Assembly (NCBI RefSeq): GCF_035784015.1 | Contig: NZ_JALKOW010000004.1 | Source of the DNA: Comamonas sp009360615 | GTDB taxonomy: Bacteria; Pseudomonadota; Gammaproteobacteria; Burkholderiales; Burkholderiaceae_C | DNA: 64,000 nt | Reading direction: 5' to 3' (one strand) | Shown: in pieces, positions 44,162 through 55,665 of the stretch | How positions within the stretch are numbered: position 1 is the stretch's first letter | Layout of the letters: the number at the start of each line of letters is the position of its first letter | Made by a program: the position numbers and the translations under genes | Notes under the pieces: model-generated | What the model saw: only the letters and a program-made list of their open reading frames with translations | Told to the model about the DNA's origin: nothing | The model's database searches: none

Positions 44162-45376
44162 TCAGCGGGCTGAGGGGGCAGGCGCAGACACGGGGGCGGA
44201 TGAAGCTGCGGCGGCGAGGTCGATGTGCGTGGGTTGCAGGCCCTGGCGCGCGCGGTCGAAGCGGTCGAGCTGGGCCGGATCCACTTCCACGCCCAGGCCG
44301 GGGCCGTCGGGCAATTGCAGGGCGAAGTCGGCAATCGGCATGCGCTCGGTCACGATGTCGTCCACCAGCAGCTGGGGCCCGAACAGTTCGCAGTTGTGGT
44401 GGCGCCCGCCCAGCGTGGCGAACACATGGGCCGAGGCGGCCGAGCCTATCGAGGTTTCGAGCATGGTGCCACCGTACCAGCCGATGTCGGCGGCCTGGGC
44501 GATGGCGGCGACCTGGCGCGTGCGCAGCAGACCGCCGTGCTTGGCGACCTTGAGCGAGAACACGTGGCAGGCCTGCTCGCGCGCCAGGCGCATGGCGTCG
44601 TGCGGCGTGCACACGCTCTCATCGGCCATGACCAGGGCCGTGGACGGCAGCGTGGCCGTAAGCTCGCGCAGCGCGGACACGTTCCACTGGGCCACGGGCT
44701 GCTCGATGAGGCTGACGCCGGCCTCGATCATGGGCGGCAGAAAGCGCCGCGCCGTGGCACCGTCCCAGGCCTGGTTCACGTCCACGGTCAGCGTGGCGCG
44801 GCCCTGCAGGCCGCGCGCGATCTGGCTCACATGGGCCAGATCGGCCTCGGGTGTCCGGGCACCGATCTTGAGCTTGAAGATGCGGTGGCGGCCCTGGTCC
44901 AGGCGAAGCTGGGCCTCGGCCAGGTCGCGTTCCACATCGCCGCTGGCCAGCGTCCAGGCCAGGGGCAGGCTGTCGTGCTGCTTGCCGCCCAGCAGCTGCC
45001 ACACGGGAACCTGCAGGCTGCGCGCCACGGCGTCGAGCAAGGCCATCTCCACGGCGCTCTTGGCAAAGGCATTGCCGCGGCAGGCCAGGTCCATGCGGGC
45101 CAGGCAAGCCTCGATGCGCGCGCCGTCCTGGCCCGCGAGGGCCGGGGCCAGATGGTTGGTGATGGCGTGGTGGATGCTCTCGGGCGATTCCTCGTTCCAC
45201 GACGGGCCGCCGATGGTGGCGGCCTCGCCGAAGCCCGTGGCGCCGTTGCGCAGCCACAGCTGGACGATGACCGGGCTTTGGCGGTGGATGGCGCCGAACG
45301 ACAGCTTGTGCGGGCGTATGGTGGGAATGTCCAGGATGCGCGCGGTAATGCGTTCGATGGGGAAGCTGATGGTCAT
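44162..45376 (-). CDS. muconate cycloisomerase-like enzyme of the enolase superfamily
   Basis: 404-residue member of the muconate-lactonizing group. The catalytic KxK is in RIFKLKIGAR; metal ligands are the acids in TLTVDVNQAWD, SLIEQPVAQW and VMADESVCTPHDA; the second lysine is in FSLKVAKHGG. The N-terminal capping domain begins MTISFPIERITARILDIPTIR. It may lactonize cis,cis-muconate (CatB) or a substituted muconate. The absence of catA and catC and the presence of a Bug protein leave the true substrate open. Divergent from a LysR gene across 150 bases, the classical catR-catB arrangement. A C-terminal Ala/Pro-rich tail of about 25 residues is unusual. Confidence 0.85.
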   Translation of the reverse strand: MTISFPIERITARILDIPTIRPHKLSFGAIHRQSPVIVQLWLRNGATGFGEAATIGGPSWNEESPESIHHAITNHLAPALAGQDGARIEACLARMDLACRGNAFAKSAVEMALLDAVARSLQVPVWQLLGGKQHDSLPLAWTLASGDVERDLAEAQLRLDQGRHRIFKLKIGARTPEADLAHVSQIARGLQGRATLTVDVNQAWDGATARRFLPPMIEAGVSLIEQPVAQWNVSALRELTATLPSTALVMADESVCTPHDAMRLAREQACHVFSLKVAKHGGLLRTRQVAAIAQAADIGWYGGTMLETSIGSAASAHVFATLGGRHHNCELFGPQLLVDDIVTERMPIADFALQLPDGPGLGVEVDPAQLDRFDRARQGLQPTHIDLAAAASSAPVSAPAPSAR

Positions 45377-45526
45377 GGGCAAGAGGCCGTGAGGGCGGAG
45401 GGCGTTGGGGCGGGCAGCTGCATGGCTGCGATGGTCGCCAGCGTAAATCCATGAATGCTGTTGATCTACTGAATTATTTTTGAGGTATTGTTCGATGGCA
45501 TCGATGTATCTACCTGGAAGCCGCCC

Positions 45527-46423
45527 ATGGAACTGCGCCAGCTGCGCTACTTTGTCGACATTGCCAAGACCGAGCACCTGACGACCTCGGCGCGCAATCT
45601 GTTCGTGACCCAGTCCACGCTGTCGCACGGCCTGCGCCAGCTGGAGGAGGAACTGGGCATGGTGCTGTTCGAGCGCATAGGCCGTGGGCTCAAGCTCTCG
45701 CAGGCCGGCGTTGTGTTCCGCAACTATGCCGAGCGCGCACTGCACGAGATCGAGGCCGGGCGCATGGCGCTGGCCGATCTCAGCGAGCTGCAGACCGGCG
45801 CCCTTACCCTGGGCGTGATCCCCACCTTTCTCAACACCCTGGTCGCGCCGGCCGTGGCGGCCTTCACGCGCGCCTATCCCAAGGTCAACGTGGTGGTGCG
45901 CGAGCTGCTGGCGCCGCCCGTGGAGGCTGGGCTGCTCGACGGCAGCCTGGACCTGGGCGTGAGCTTTCATCCGCCGCAGCGCACCGAACTCGAAGCCCTG
46001 CCGCTGTTCGATGAACGCATGATGCTGCTGGTCAATCCCTCGCATGCGCTGGCCGGGCGGCGCACGCTGGCGGTCCAATCGCTGGCGGGCGTGCCGCTGG
46101 CGCTGCTGCCGCGCAGCTTCTACACGCGCAGTCTGATCGACAACGGCCTGCGAGACGCGGGCGTTACGCCCAGCCTGCGTGTGGAAATGGGCTCGGTGGA
46201 ATCGCTGATCGCGCTGTGCCGCTGGGGCGACATGGCCACCATCGTGCCCGAGCGCGCGGCCCAGCAGGCCAGCGACATGGTGGCCATACACCTGGTGGGC
46301 CCGCAGCTGGTGCGCACGGCCGGACTGCTGTGGCGTCGCGGCAGCCATTACAGCGCCGCAGCGCGCGAGTTCGCGGCGCTGCTGGCGCCAGCGGCGCGCG
46401 CGAGCCTGGGACGGGAAGCCTAG
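45527..46423 (+). CDS. LysR-family regulator next to the cycloisomerase gene
   Basis: 298-residue LysR protein of the CynR/CbbR/CatR kind. The HTH is MELRQLRYFVDIAKTEHLTTSARNLFVTQSTLSHGLRQLEEEL, seen here in overlapping pieces, followed by an effector domain beginning LTLGVIPTFLNTLVAPAVAAF. ATG 45527 follows GGAAG. Divergent from the cycloisomerase/Bug operon, which it most likely activates in the presence of the pathway intermediate. It converges with a second LysR gene, overlapping by four bases at the stop codons. Confidence 0.9.
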   Translation: MELRQLRYFVDIAKTEHLTTSARNLFVTQSTLSHGLRQLEEELGMVLFERIGRGLKLSQAGVVFRNYAERALHEIEAGRMALADLSELQTGALTLGVIPTFLNTLVAPAVAAFTRAYPKVNVVVRELLAPPVEAGLLDGSLDLGVSFHPPQRTELEALPLFDERMMLLVNPSHALAGRRTLAVQSLAGVPLALLPRSFYTRSLIDNGLRDAGVTPSLRVEMGSVESLIALCRWGDMATIVPERAAQQASDMVAIHLVGPQLVRTAGLLWRRGSHYSAAAREFAALLAPAARASLGREA

Positions 46424-47346
46424 CGCAGCGCGCCGGGCTGCCTTCTCATGAGCTCCACAAAGCGCCGGGCCGCCAGGCCCTGCTCCCGCTCCTTGGACCA
46501 CACCCAGTCCACGAACAAGGTCGTGCCGTTGCTGAGGTTGAGCACGGGAATCTCCATCAGTGCGCCGCTGGCGATATGGGACTCCACCAGGCCTTTGGGC
46601 AGCCAGCCCCAGGCCAGTCCTGCGCCGATCAGCGACAGTGCTGCCTGGTGACTGTCCGTGCGCCAGAGCTGGCGCGCAAACACAAAGCGCGGATCGGTCT
46701 GCTGCGGGTCGCGGCTGGCCACCAGCACCTGGCGCGTGGCGGCCAGCTGTTCCACCGTGAGCTGCGGCGGTGCGGAGCGGCGCGGTCCATGCTCGGCCAG
46801 CGCCTGCTGCCAGGGCTCGAACTGCGGCGACATCACGGCCACCAGTGTCTCGCGGCCCATTTCCTGGAAACCCTCGCGCCCGTCCATGGCGGGCCTCTCG
46901 AACACCAGGGCCAGATGTGCGCGGCCCGCATGCAAAAGCTCCAGCGCATCGACCTGGGGTGCGGCGAGCACCTCGATGGGCAGGGCCGGAAACTCGCGCA
47001 CCAGCTGGTGCAGCGGCTCGCTCCAGTGCGTGGCCAGCAGCTCGGGGGCGATGGCCAGCGTCAGCCGTTCTTCCAGCCCCGCGTGCAGGCTCTGGGCCTG
47101 CCAGTTCAGCAGCTGCAGCTGTTCGGCCAGCAGGCGTGCCTGCGGTTCTAGCGCCCGGGCGGCGGCGCTGGGCACGGGCTCGCGTCCGCTGCGGTCGAAC
47201 AGCTGCAGGTCCAGCTCGGCTTCCAGCTGGGCAATGGCCATGCTGACGGCCGACGGCACACGCCCCAGTTTGCGTGCAGCCGCCGAAAAGGAGCCGGCAT
47301 CCAGCACGGCGAGAAACAGCGGGACCTGGTCGGCGCTAAAGGGCAT
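46420..47346 (-). CDS. LysR-family regulator, likely controlling the adjacent efflux gene
   Basis: 308-residue LysR protein. The HTH is at about residues 7-65 (FLAVLDAGSFSAAARKLGR, PSAVSMAIAQLEAELDLQLF), and the effector domain begins RLTLAIAPELLATH. It is divergent from the PACE efflux gene across 72 bases that contain an inverted repeat. In Acinetobacter the PACE pump AceI is controlled by the divergent LysR protein AceR, so the same logic is likely here. Confidence 0.9.
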   Translation of the reverse strand: MPFSADQVPLFLAVLDAGSFSAAARKLGRVPSAVSMAIAQLEAELDLQLFDRSGREPVPSAAARALEPQARLLAEQLQLLNWQAQSLHAGLEERLTLAIAPELLATHWSEPLHQLVREFPALPIEVLAAPQVDALELLHAGRAHLALVFERPAMDGREGFQEMGRETLVAVMSPQFEPWQQALAEHGPRRSAPPQLTVEQLAATRQVLVASRDPQQTDPRFVFARQLWRTDSHQAALSLIGAGLAWGWLPKGLVESHIASGALMEIPVLNLSNGTTLFVDWVWSKEREQGLAARRFVELMRRQPGALR

Positions 47347-47364
47347 GGGGCTGATCTGTCAGAA

Positions 47365-47397
47365 AAATTGAAAGGAACTGACTTTTATCTTCAATTT
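47365..47397. promoter_or_regulatory. inverted repeat in the LysR/efflux promoter region
   Basis: AAATTGAA (47365-47372) and TTCAATTT (47390-47397) are perfect inverted repeats with a 17-base spacer. The block is AT-rich and lies between the two divergent starts, as expected of a LysR operator. Function is inferred from place. Confidence 0.5.
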
Positions 47398-47418
47398 CCA
47401 GAACATACACTGCCGTCC

Positions 47419-47943
47419 ATGTCTCAACAAGCCTCAGCGATGGCATCCGCTTCCTCCTCTGCCGCGTCTCTCCAAAATACCGCCGCCTTCGCGGCACCCG
47501 CCAAGGCCAGGGGCCTTCAAGGCCCCAAGCGCCGCATCCTCTATGTGGGGCTGTACGAAACCATTGCCATCATCGTCTCCAGCCTGATCTTCATGGCCAT
47601 CGGCCAGAAGGCCAGCGATTCCGGCGTCATGGCCGTGGCCGCCTCGGTGATCGCGATCTGCTGGAACCTGAGCTTCAACTACCTGTTCGAGCAATGGGAA
47701 TCGCGCCAGAGCGTCAAGGGCCGTTCCCTGATGCGCCGCGTGGTGCATGCCATCGGTTTCGAAGGCGGCATCGCCGCCATGCTGATCCCGCTGATGGCCT
47801 GGTGGTTCGGCATCTCGCTGTGGGAAGCCGCCGTCATGGAAGCCGGCCTGCTGGTGTTCTTCATGGTCTACACCTTTGCCTTCAACTGGGCGTTCGACCG
47901 CCTCTTCGGCCTGCCGGCTTCGGCCCAGGCGCTGGCGGCATGA
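47419..47943 (+). CDS. PACE-family multidrug/chlorhexidine efflux protein
   Basis: About 174 residues from ATG 47419, or fewer from a second ATG seven codons on. Four membrane helices in two BTP (bacterial transmembrane pair) repeats: RRILYVGLYETIAIIVSSLIF with NLSFNYLFEQWE, and RRVVHAIGFEGGIAAMLIPL with FAFNWAFDRLFG. The glutamate in each first helix is the proton-binding residue known in AceI. The long Ala/Ser-rich N-terminal tail of about 33 residues is not part of the usual fold, so the real start may be later. Substrates are probably biocides or short polyamines. Confidence 0.88.
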   Translation: MSQQASAMASASSSAASLQNTAAFAAPAKARGLQGPKRRILYVGLYETIAIIVSSLIFMAIGQKASDSGVMAVAASVIAICWNLSFNYLFEQWESRQSVKGRSLMRRVVHAIGFEGGIAAMLIPLMAWWFGISLWEAAVMEAGLLVFFMVYTFAFNWAFDRLFGLPASAQALAA

Positions 47944-47994
47944 TTTGAGGCGCACTAGCCTCTGACGCTTGCCCTGAAAGCGCAAGCAACCATG

Positions 47995-48036
47995 AAAAAA
48001 AGCGTGTTCCTGCCAGACAGGGACACGCTTTTTTTT
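47995..48036. terminator. bidirectional terminator between the efflux gene and gltS
   Basis: A long stem AAAAAAAGCGTGTTCCTG / CAGGGACACGCTTTTTTT with one mismatch and a 5-base loop. The A and T runs make it functional on both strands, as needed for two convergent genes. Confidence 0.9.
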
Positions 48037-48052
48037 GGGGCTGATGCAGCGA

Positions 48053-49291
48053 TCAGCGAAGAATGCTGAGCATGGCCTGCAGCACAAAGGCGTTGATGAT
48101 GTCGATGAAGAAGGCTCCGACCAGGGGCACGATCAGAAAGGCCTTGTGCGAAGGGCCGTACTGGTTGGTGATGGCCTGCATATTGGCCACGGCGGTGGGC
48201 GTGGCGCCCATGCCGAAGCCGCAGTGTCCGGCGGCCAGAACGGCGGCGTCGTAGTTGCGGCCCATGATGCGGAAGGTCACGAACGCCGCGTACAGCGTCA
48301 TGACGATGGCCTGCGCAGCCAGAATGAGCATCAGCGGGCCGGCCAGGTCCGTCAGCTCCCACAGCTTGAGCGACAGCAGCGCGATGGCCAGATAGATGGA
48401 CAGCGCGGCATTGCCGAAGACGTCGATGGCGCGGTCGAAGACCTTGAAGCCGAACATGTAGTCCAGCACGTTGCGGATGATCACGCCGCCGCCCAGCGCC
48501 CAGACAAAGGTTGGCAGCTGGATGGCCGTCCCCCGGGTCAGGCCGGTCATGAATTCGGCAAAGGCCAGGCAGCCCGCGAAGAGCGCCAGTGTCTCCACCG
48601 CCGCATCGGCGGTGATCAGACGCGGGGCCTTGTTGGGTGACTCGAAGTTGGCCACCTCGCTGCCTTCGCTCACCGCGGGTGCGTCGGCGCGCAGCTGCTC
48701 GGACTCGGTCAGCGGCTGGGCCAGCCGATGGCGCGTGATCAGCCGCTTGGCCAGCGGGCCGCCCAGCAGGCCGCCGATGACCAGGCCGAACGTGGCGCAG
48801 GCAATGCCCAGGGTGGTGGCTCCCGCGAGGCCGTATTGGTTTTCCAGCACCGAGCCCCAGGCTCCGGCCGTACCGTGGCCGCCCACCAGCGTGATGGAGC
48901 CCGCGACGAGGCCGATCAGCGGGTCCAGCCCCAGCACGCTGGCCAGGCTCACGCCCACAATGTTCTGCATCATGATGAAAACGGCAATCACGCCCAGGAA
49001 GATGAACAGCGCCGAGCCGCCCTCGCGCAGCTTGGCGAAGTTTGCGCTCAGGCCGATGGACGAAAAGAACACCAGCATGAACGCCGACTGCAGACCGCCT
49101 TCGAAACTCAGCGCCAGACCCGTAGTCTGATGCAGCATGAAAATGATGGCTGCCACGACCAGGCCGCCGGAGACCGGCTCGGGAATATTGAAGTCGCGCA
49201 GAAAGCGGATATGTCTTGTCATCAGCTTGCCCAGCATAAGCACAAGCACGGCCATGATGAGGGTGTAATACGCGCCGAAGGTCACGTTCAT
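48053..49291 (-). CDS. gltS: sodium/glutamate symporter
   Basis: 412-residue inner-membrane carrier that imports glutamate with sodium. It has about 12 membrane segments in two inverted repeats, and the repeated pore motifs are typical: GSITLVGGHGTAGAWGSVLE in the first half and GHCGFGMGATPTAVANMQAI in the second. The start ATG 49291 is decided by CTGGAG with a 7-base spacer; an ATG at 49312 lacks such a site. Convergent with the efflux gene; the 565-base region to metH lies upstream. Confidence 0.93.
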   Translation of the reverse strand: MNVTFGAYYTLIMAVLVLMLGKLMTRHIRFLRDFNIPEPVSGGLVVAAIIFMLHQTTGLALSFEGGLQSAFMLVFFSSIGLSANFAKLREGGSALFIFLGVIAVFIMMQNIVGVSLASVLGLDPLIGLVAGSITLVGGHGTAGAWGSVLENQYGLAGATTLGIACATFGLVIGGLLGGPLAKRLITRHRLAQPLTESEQLRADAPAVSEGSEVANFESPNKAPRLITADAAVETLALFAGCLAFAEFMTGLTRGTAIQLPTFVWALGGGVIIRNVLDYMFGFKVFDRAIDVFGNAALSIYLAIALLSLKLWELTDLAGPLMLILAAQAIVMTLYAAFVTFRIMGRNYDAAVLAAGHCGFGMGATPTAVANMQAITNQYGPSHKAFLIVPLVGAFFIDIINAFVLQAMLSILR

Positions 49292-49710
49292 GAGGATCTC
49301 CAGGGGTTCCATGCGGTGGCCGAACGGCCTGTCCGGTGCTGGCAGACCGTCGGCTGCGCATGGCTGAGCATTCGGACCGGACATTCGCTGTCGATGGTGC
49401 CAAAGACTCAAAGATAGGGGCTGTAGGTGCTTGTCCACTCATGGCTGGCAGACCCGTCGGAGCCAGGTTGCCTGAGAGCAGCAAGCGGTGTGCGCCACGC
49501 CTTGCGGACGCGCACCATGCCCTGAATATGCTTGAAGCGAGATGGCTGCATTCGCATTTTGCGAAATTACCTTTTGCCATGCTCCTCTTTTTGGGGTGTG
49601 GAAGGTCGGATCTGCTATAGCCGTCCGCAACGAGCGCGTCCCCACCGCCACGGGGGCAAAGCGCCTTGAAGCCCCGATCGCCCGCCCTCACCGTAGAATG
49701 TCGTGCTTCA
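49292..49710. other. intergenic region between gltS and the riboswitch
   Basis: About 420 bases that should hold the divergent promoters of gltS and metH. I see no convincing gene: open frames on both strands lack codon character or family similarity. The stretch 49548-49600 is AT-richer than its surroundings, and a promoter there would be suitable for the riboswitch transcript. Confidence 0.5.
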
Positions 49711-49816
49711 CCCCCGAGGAGCGCTGCAGCCGGTCATCCCAGAGATGTTTGACCCGTCAGGCTCGGGGTGGCAGATCCGGTTGACCATCTGCCCGTACTC
49801 ACAACGGCGCTCACCT
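49711..49816 (+). promoter_or_regulatory. S-adenosylhomocysteine (SAH) riboswitch
   Basis: Leader element with the conserved SAH-riboswitch strings CCGAGGAGCGCTGCAGCCGG at the 5' side, GTCAGGCTCGGGG in the middle and AACGGCGCTCACCTG at the 3' side. CCGAG (49712-49716) pairs with CTCGG (49760-49764), and GAGCGC (49717-49722) pairs with GCGCTC (49807-49812), the two defining helices. It ends 40 bases before the metH start. SAH riboswitches turn on genes of SAH recycling and methionine regeneration when SAH builds up. Confidence 0.93.
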
Positions 49817-49855
49817 GTTTTCGATTCTGTTTCTGGTTTTCACACAGGTGAGCTG

Positions 49856-52615
<2,760 letters not shown>

Positions 52616-52733
52616 ACGCTGGCTGCCCCTGTGCTTGCCATTTGGGGCAAGGCAGCAACTTAAAGCTGCACTGCAAACCTGCCATGTAGAGAAAGGCGTG
52701 CATCACCGCCGTTGGCCGCAGTCGGTGCTTTGC

Positions 52734-52760
52734 AGCCGGGTCATTGAAATGAACCCGGCT
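52734..52760. terminator. hairpin between metH and the lipoprotein gene
   Basis: AGCCGGGT pairs with ACCCGGCT over an 11-base loop, seven bases beyond the lipoprotein stop. No strong T run follows on either strand, so termination strength is uncertain. Confidence 0.45.
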
Positions 52761-52767
52761 CAAACAA

Positions 52768-53238
52768 TTACTTTCCTGCCGATGTCACAGGCAGTTCGGA
52801 AGGAGGCGTGGGCTGGCCTTCCTTTTCGGTCGTGCGATCGAATACCAGGCTTTTGCCGAACACCAGTTGAACCCAGGTCGGGTAGGTGTACGCCGTCCCC
52901 TTGTTGTGGTCGATGATGGCACCAATACCGCCGCCGAGAATGATGTTCCCGAACATGCCGCCGTTGGCGCGGGAGATGGCCCTCGCTGTGGCGTCTGGAT
53001 TGTCGGCTTGCTTGCAGACGATATCGAGATCTTTGCTGGAGCGGCGCACCTGAACAGTATCGCCAGACTTCACCGAGACGGTTCCATAGTCATTGGTGAG
53101 CTTGCACTCGGCATTGGTGATCAACGTATTGTTTTCACCCTTCGTTTCGACCTTCATCGGATGGGTGCTGTCGTTGACGACAGAAGCGCAGCCGACTACG
53201 CCGGTGCAGGCCAGGACAATGGCAATTCTTTGGAACAT
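52768..53238 (-). CDS. small lipoprotein of unknown function
   Basis: 156-residue predicted outer- or inner-membrane lipoprotein. The signal peptide MFQRIAIVLACTGVVGC has a lipobox ending VVGC at Cys17. The mature part contains HPMKVETKGENNTLITNAEC, a single further cysteine pair partner region, and a glycine-rich hydrophobic stretch GGMFGNIILGGGIGAIIDHNKG near residue 100 that resembles glycine-zipper segments, followed by AYTYPTWVQLVFG. I do not recognise an enzyme; it looks like the PEGA-less YqaE-like/translation-initiation-factor-2-like lipoproteins of unknown role. ATG 53238 is chosen because it places the lipobox correctly. An inverted repeat lies 24 bases upstream. Confidence 0.8.
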   Translation of the reverse strand: MFQRIAIVLACTGVVGCASVVNDSTHPMKVETKGENNTLITNAECKLTNDYGTVSVKSGDTVQVRRSSKDLDIVCKQADNPDATARAISRANGGMFGNIILGGGIGAIIDHNKGTAYTYPTWVQLVFGKSLVFDRTTEKEGQPTPPSELPVTSAGK

Positions 53239-53605
53239 GGAAATGAGAAAGAAAGTGAATCCACAAGTGTAACAAAATGAACATTTGTGTTTCAACCGCC
53301 TCAGCTCATGGCCCAAGGGGTGAGCGAGTGCTACTCGGCTTACTTGCTGTCCCGCTGTGATTCGCGATCATTTGAGTGGGGGCGGCCGGTTCAAGGTATG
53401 GCGAGCCGTTGCTGGAGGTCTATCGTGCGCGCAGGGGCGTAGGAAGAGCCCATGCGACAAGGACACAAGACAGAGTGGCGTATCCGAAGTTCAGCTGAGT
53501 CGCTGAACGGATCAGTCCGGCTGAATGCTCAGCCAGTCATGACATTGACCTGCAAAGCACTGCAACTTGAATGATGGCAGCCTGCTTTGCATTAGTGGAG
53601 CCAGG
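53239..53605. other. intergenic region between the lipoprotein and gntR genes
   Basis: About 367 bases with lower GC than its neighbours. It contains the lipoprotein promoter region with an inverted repeat (53262-53289) and otherwise no gene, RNA or repeat that I can recognise. Confidence 0.5.
53262..53289. promoter_or_regulatory. inverted repeat upstream of the lipoprotein gene
   Basis: CACAAGTGT and ACATTTGTG are inverted repeats with one mismatch and a 10-base AT-rich spacer, 24 bases before the lipoprotein start. A regulator site is possible; none is identified. Confidence 0.4.
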
Positions 53606-54292
53606 CTACTTCTTGAGAACAGGCGCCAGCGTGGCACGCAGTCGGTCGCCGGGCTCTTCGGTTTCGGGTGCGCGGATTTCCAGCGAGCGCTCCACCATGC
53701 CGATATGTTCCAGCAGCAGCGCCTTGGCACTCTCGGTGTCGCCGCGCTCCAGGGCGGCCACGATGCGTTCGTGCTCGGCGCAGGACTGGCTGGCGCTGTG
53801 CGTGGACTGATAGAGCGTGGCAGCCAGGGTGGTGCGTGCCGTCAGGTCGCGCAGCGTGTCGGCCAGCAGCCGGTGGCCCATCTGTTCGGCCAGGCAGACA
53901 TGGAAATCCGCAAGCAGGAAGGCGCGCGTGGCGCTGTCCGCCCCGGCGATGGCTTTCTGTTCCTGGGCGATATGGCGGCGCAGCCGGGTGATGACCCGCT
54001 GCAGCGGCTTGCCGGCCTCCTGCAGTATGCCGGTCTCGATGATCCGCCGGGCAGAGAACGCGTCCATGGCCTCGGCCGCCGAGGGCTGGACCACGTACCA
54101 GCCCCTGCGGGCCTGGACCTGGACAAAGCCCCGGGCCTGCAGCTGCATCAGCGCTTCGCGCACCACGGTGCGGCTGACGTCGAAGTTGTTGGCCAGCTCC
54201 TGCTCTCCCAGTCGCTCGCCGGGTGCGAGTTTCTGGGCCAGGATGGCTTCGACGACGCGTTCCGCGATGTGCTGGGGAGAGGCAGGTGTCAT
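53606..54292 (-). CDS. GntR-family (FCD domain) transcriptional regulator
   Basis: 228-residue regulator. The winged HTH is at about residues 8-70 (GERLGEQELANNFDVSRTVVREALMQLQARG), and the all-helical FCD effector domain follows, with candidate metal ligands in ADFHVCLAEQMGH, AEHERIVAALERGD and LLEHIGMVER. FCD proteins usually sense organic acids. It starts eight bases after the dctA stop, so it is the second gene of the dctA operon. The 36-base palindrome in front of dctA is its likely operator, which would make the operon self-regulated. Confidence 0.9.
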   Translation of the reverse strand: MTPASPQHIAERVVEAILAQKLAPGERLGEQELANNFDVSRTVVREALMQLQARGFVQVQARRGWYVVQPSAAEAMDAFSARRIIETGILQEAGKPLQRVITRLRRHIAQEQKAIAGADSATRAFLLADFHVCLAEQMGHRLLADTLRDLTARTTLAATLYQSTHSASQSCAEHERIVAALERGDTESAKALLLEHIGMVERSLEIRAPETEEPGDRLRATLAPVLKK

Positions 54293-54300
54293 TGCGTGGT

Positions 54301-55641
54301 TCAGTGGCTGGAATGAGGAATGGGGACGACGACAGGCGGCACCATAGCAGATGCGGGGTCGTCCTCCTCGGTCCGTGGCTCGGCCCTGCCGTCAAGTACC
54401 GCATGGGCTCGCTCGCGGTCGATGTCTCCTTCCCAGGCAGCGATGGCCACGGTGGCCACGCAGTTGCCGATCAGATTGCCCAGAGCGCGTGCAATGCCCA
54501 TGAACCAGTCCACCGAAAGCACCAGCACCAGGCCGATCGCGGGGATGGCGGGAATCGCATGCAGGGTGGCGGCCAGCACGACGATGGCCGAGCCCGGTAC
54601 GCCGTGCGCACCCTTGGAGGTCACCAGCGCGATGGCCAGGATGGTCAGCAGGTCGGACATGCTGATCGGGGTGTTGGTGGCCTGGGCGATGAAGACCGCA
54701 GCCAGCGTGATGTAGATGGAGAACGCGTCCAGGTTGAACGAGTAGCCGGTGGGAATCACCAGGCCCACGGTGGAGTCGCGCACCCCCATATTGCGCAGCT
54801 TGGCCATGATCTGGGGCAGCACGCTGTCGGAGGAGGTGGTTGCGAAGACGATGGTCAGTTCCTCGCGCAGGTAGCGCAGCAGCTTGATCAGACTGAATCC
54901 GGACAGGCGCATCACCAGGCCCAGCACCACGAACACGAAGATCAGCACCGAGGCGTAGAACAGCGCCACCAGCATGCCGAGCTGCTTGAGCGAGCCTATG
55001 CCGTACTGGCCCACGGTGAAGGCGATGGCACCCAGCACGCCCAGCGGTGCCAGCTTGATGATGATGCCCATGACCTTGAACAGGGCCATGGACAAGGTGT
55101 CCACCAGCTCGGAGACGGGCTTGCCGCGCTCTCCCAGCATTGTCAGCGCGCAGCCGAACAGCACGGCGAACAGCAGCACCTGCAGGACGTCGCCCTTGGC
55201 GAAGGCCTCCACCACGGTGGTGGGAATGAGCTTCATCAGGAAATCCACCGTGCCGCCGCTGGTCAGCTTGTCGGCATTGCTGGCATAGGCCGCCATGGCC
55301 GAGGCGTCGAGCTTGCTGGTGTCTACGTTCATGCCCACGCCGGGCTCGAAGACAAAGGCCAGCACCAGGCCCATGCCCAGGGCGATGGTGGTCAGCACCT
55401 CGAAATAGATCAGGGCCTTGACGCCCACCCGGCCGACGCGCTTGAGGTCGCCCGCGCCGGCAATGCCGTGCACAACCACGCAGAACACCAGGATGGGAAT
55501 GATCATCTTGATGAGCTTGATGAAGCCATCACCCAGGGGTTTGAGTTTCACGGCCCATTCAGGGGCCAGCAGTCCGGCGAGCACACCCAGTATGAGTGCG
55601 ATCACCACCTGTCCGAACAGTGATCTGACAAAGCGGCGCAT
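54301..55641 (-). CDS. dctA: C4-dicarboxylate/proton symporter, DctA family
   Basis: 446-residue inner-membrane symporter for succinate, fumarate, malate or related acids. Family motifs are IKMIIPILVFCVVVHGIAG, the hairpin FATTSSDSVLPQIMAKL, PTGYSFNLDAFSIYITLAAV and ALVTSKGAHGVPGSAIVVLA. The first ATG matching the family length is 55641. A hydrophilic C-terminal tail of about 30 residues is longer than in E. coli. The regulator gene follows directly. Glutamate or aspartate as substrate cannot be excluded. Confidence 0.92.
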   Translation of the reverse strand: MRRFVRSLFGQVVIALILGVLAGLLAPEWAVKLKPLGDGFIKLIKMIIPILVFCVVVHGIAGAGDLKRVGRVGVKALIYFEVLTTIALGMGLVLAFVFEPGVGMNVDTSKLDASAMAAYASNADKLTSGGTVDFLMKLIPTTVVEAFAKGDVLQVLLFAVLFGCALTMLGERGKPVSELVDTLSMALFKVMGIIIKLAPLGVLGAIAFTVGQYGIGSLKQLGMLVALFYASVLIFVFVVLGLVMRLSGFSLIKLLRYLREELTIVFATTSSDSVLPQIMAKLRNMGVRDSTVGLVIPTGYSFNLDAFSIYITLAAVFIAQATNTPISMSDLLTILAIALVTSKGAHGVPGSAIVVLAATLHAIPAIPAIGLVLVLSVDWFMGIARALGNLIGNCVATVAIAAWEGDIDRERAHAVLDGRAEPRTEEDDPASAMVPPVVVPIPHSSH

Positions 55642-55665
55642 AGTCGTCTTTCGCAAGTTGTGGAA

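Noticed and set aside
45377..46501. N-terminal extension of the cycloisomerase frame into the divergent LysR gene
   Set aside because: The added residues are low-complexity shadow of the LysR gene; the enzyme fold begins at MTISFPIERI.
49336..49651. Small open frames between gltS and metH
   Set aside because: No ribosome site, codon character or domain on either strand; the region is better explained as promoters and riboswitch leader.
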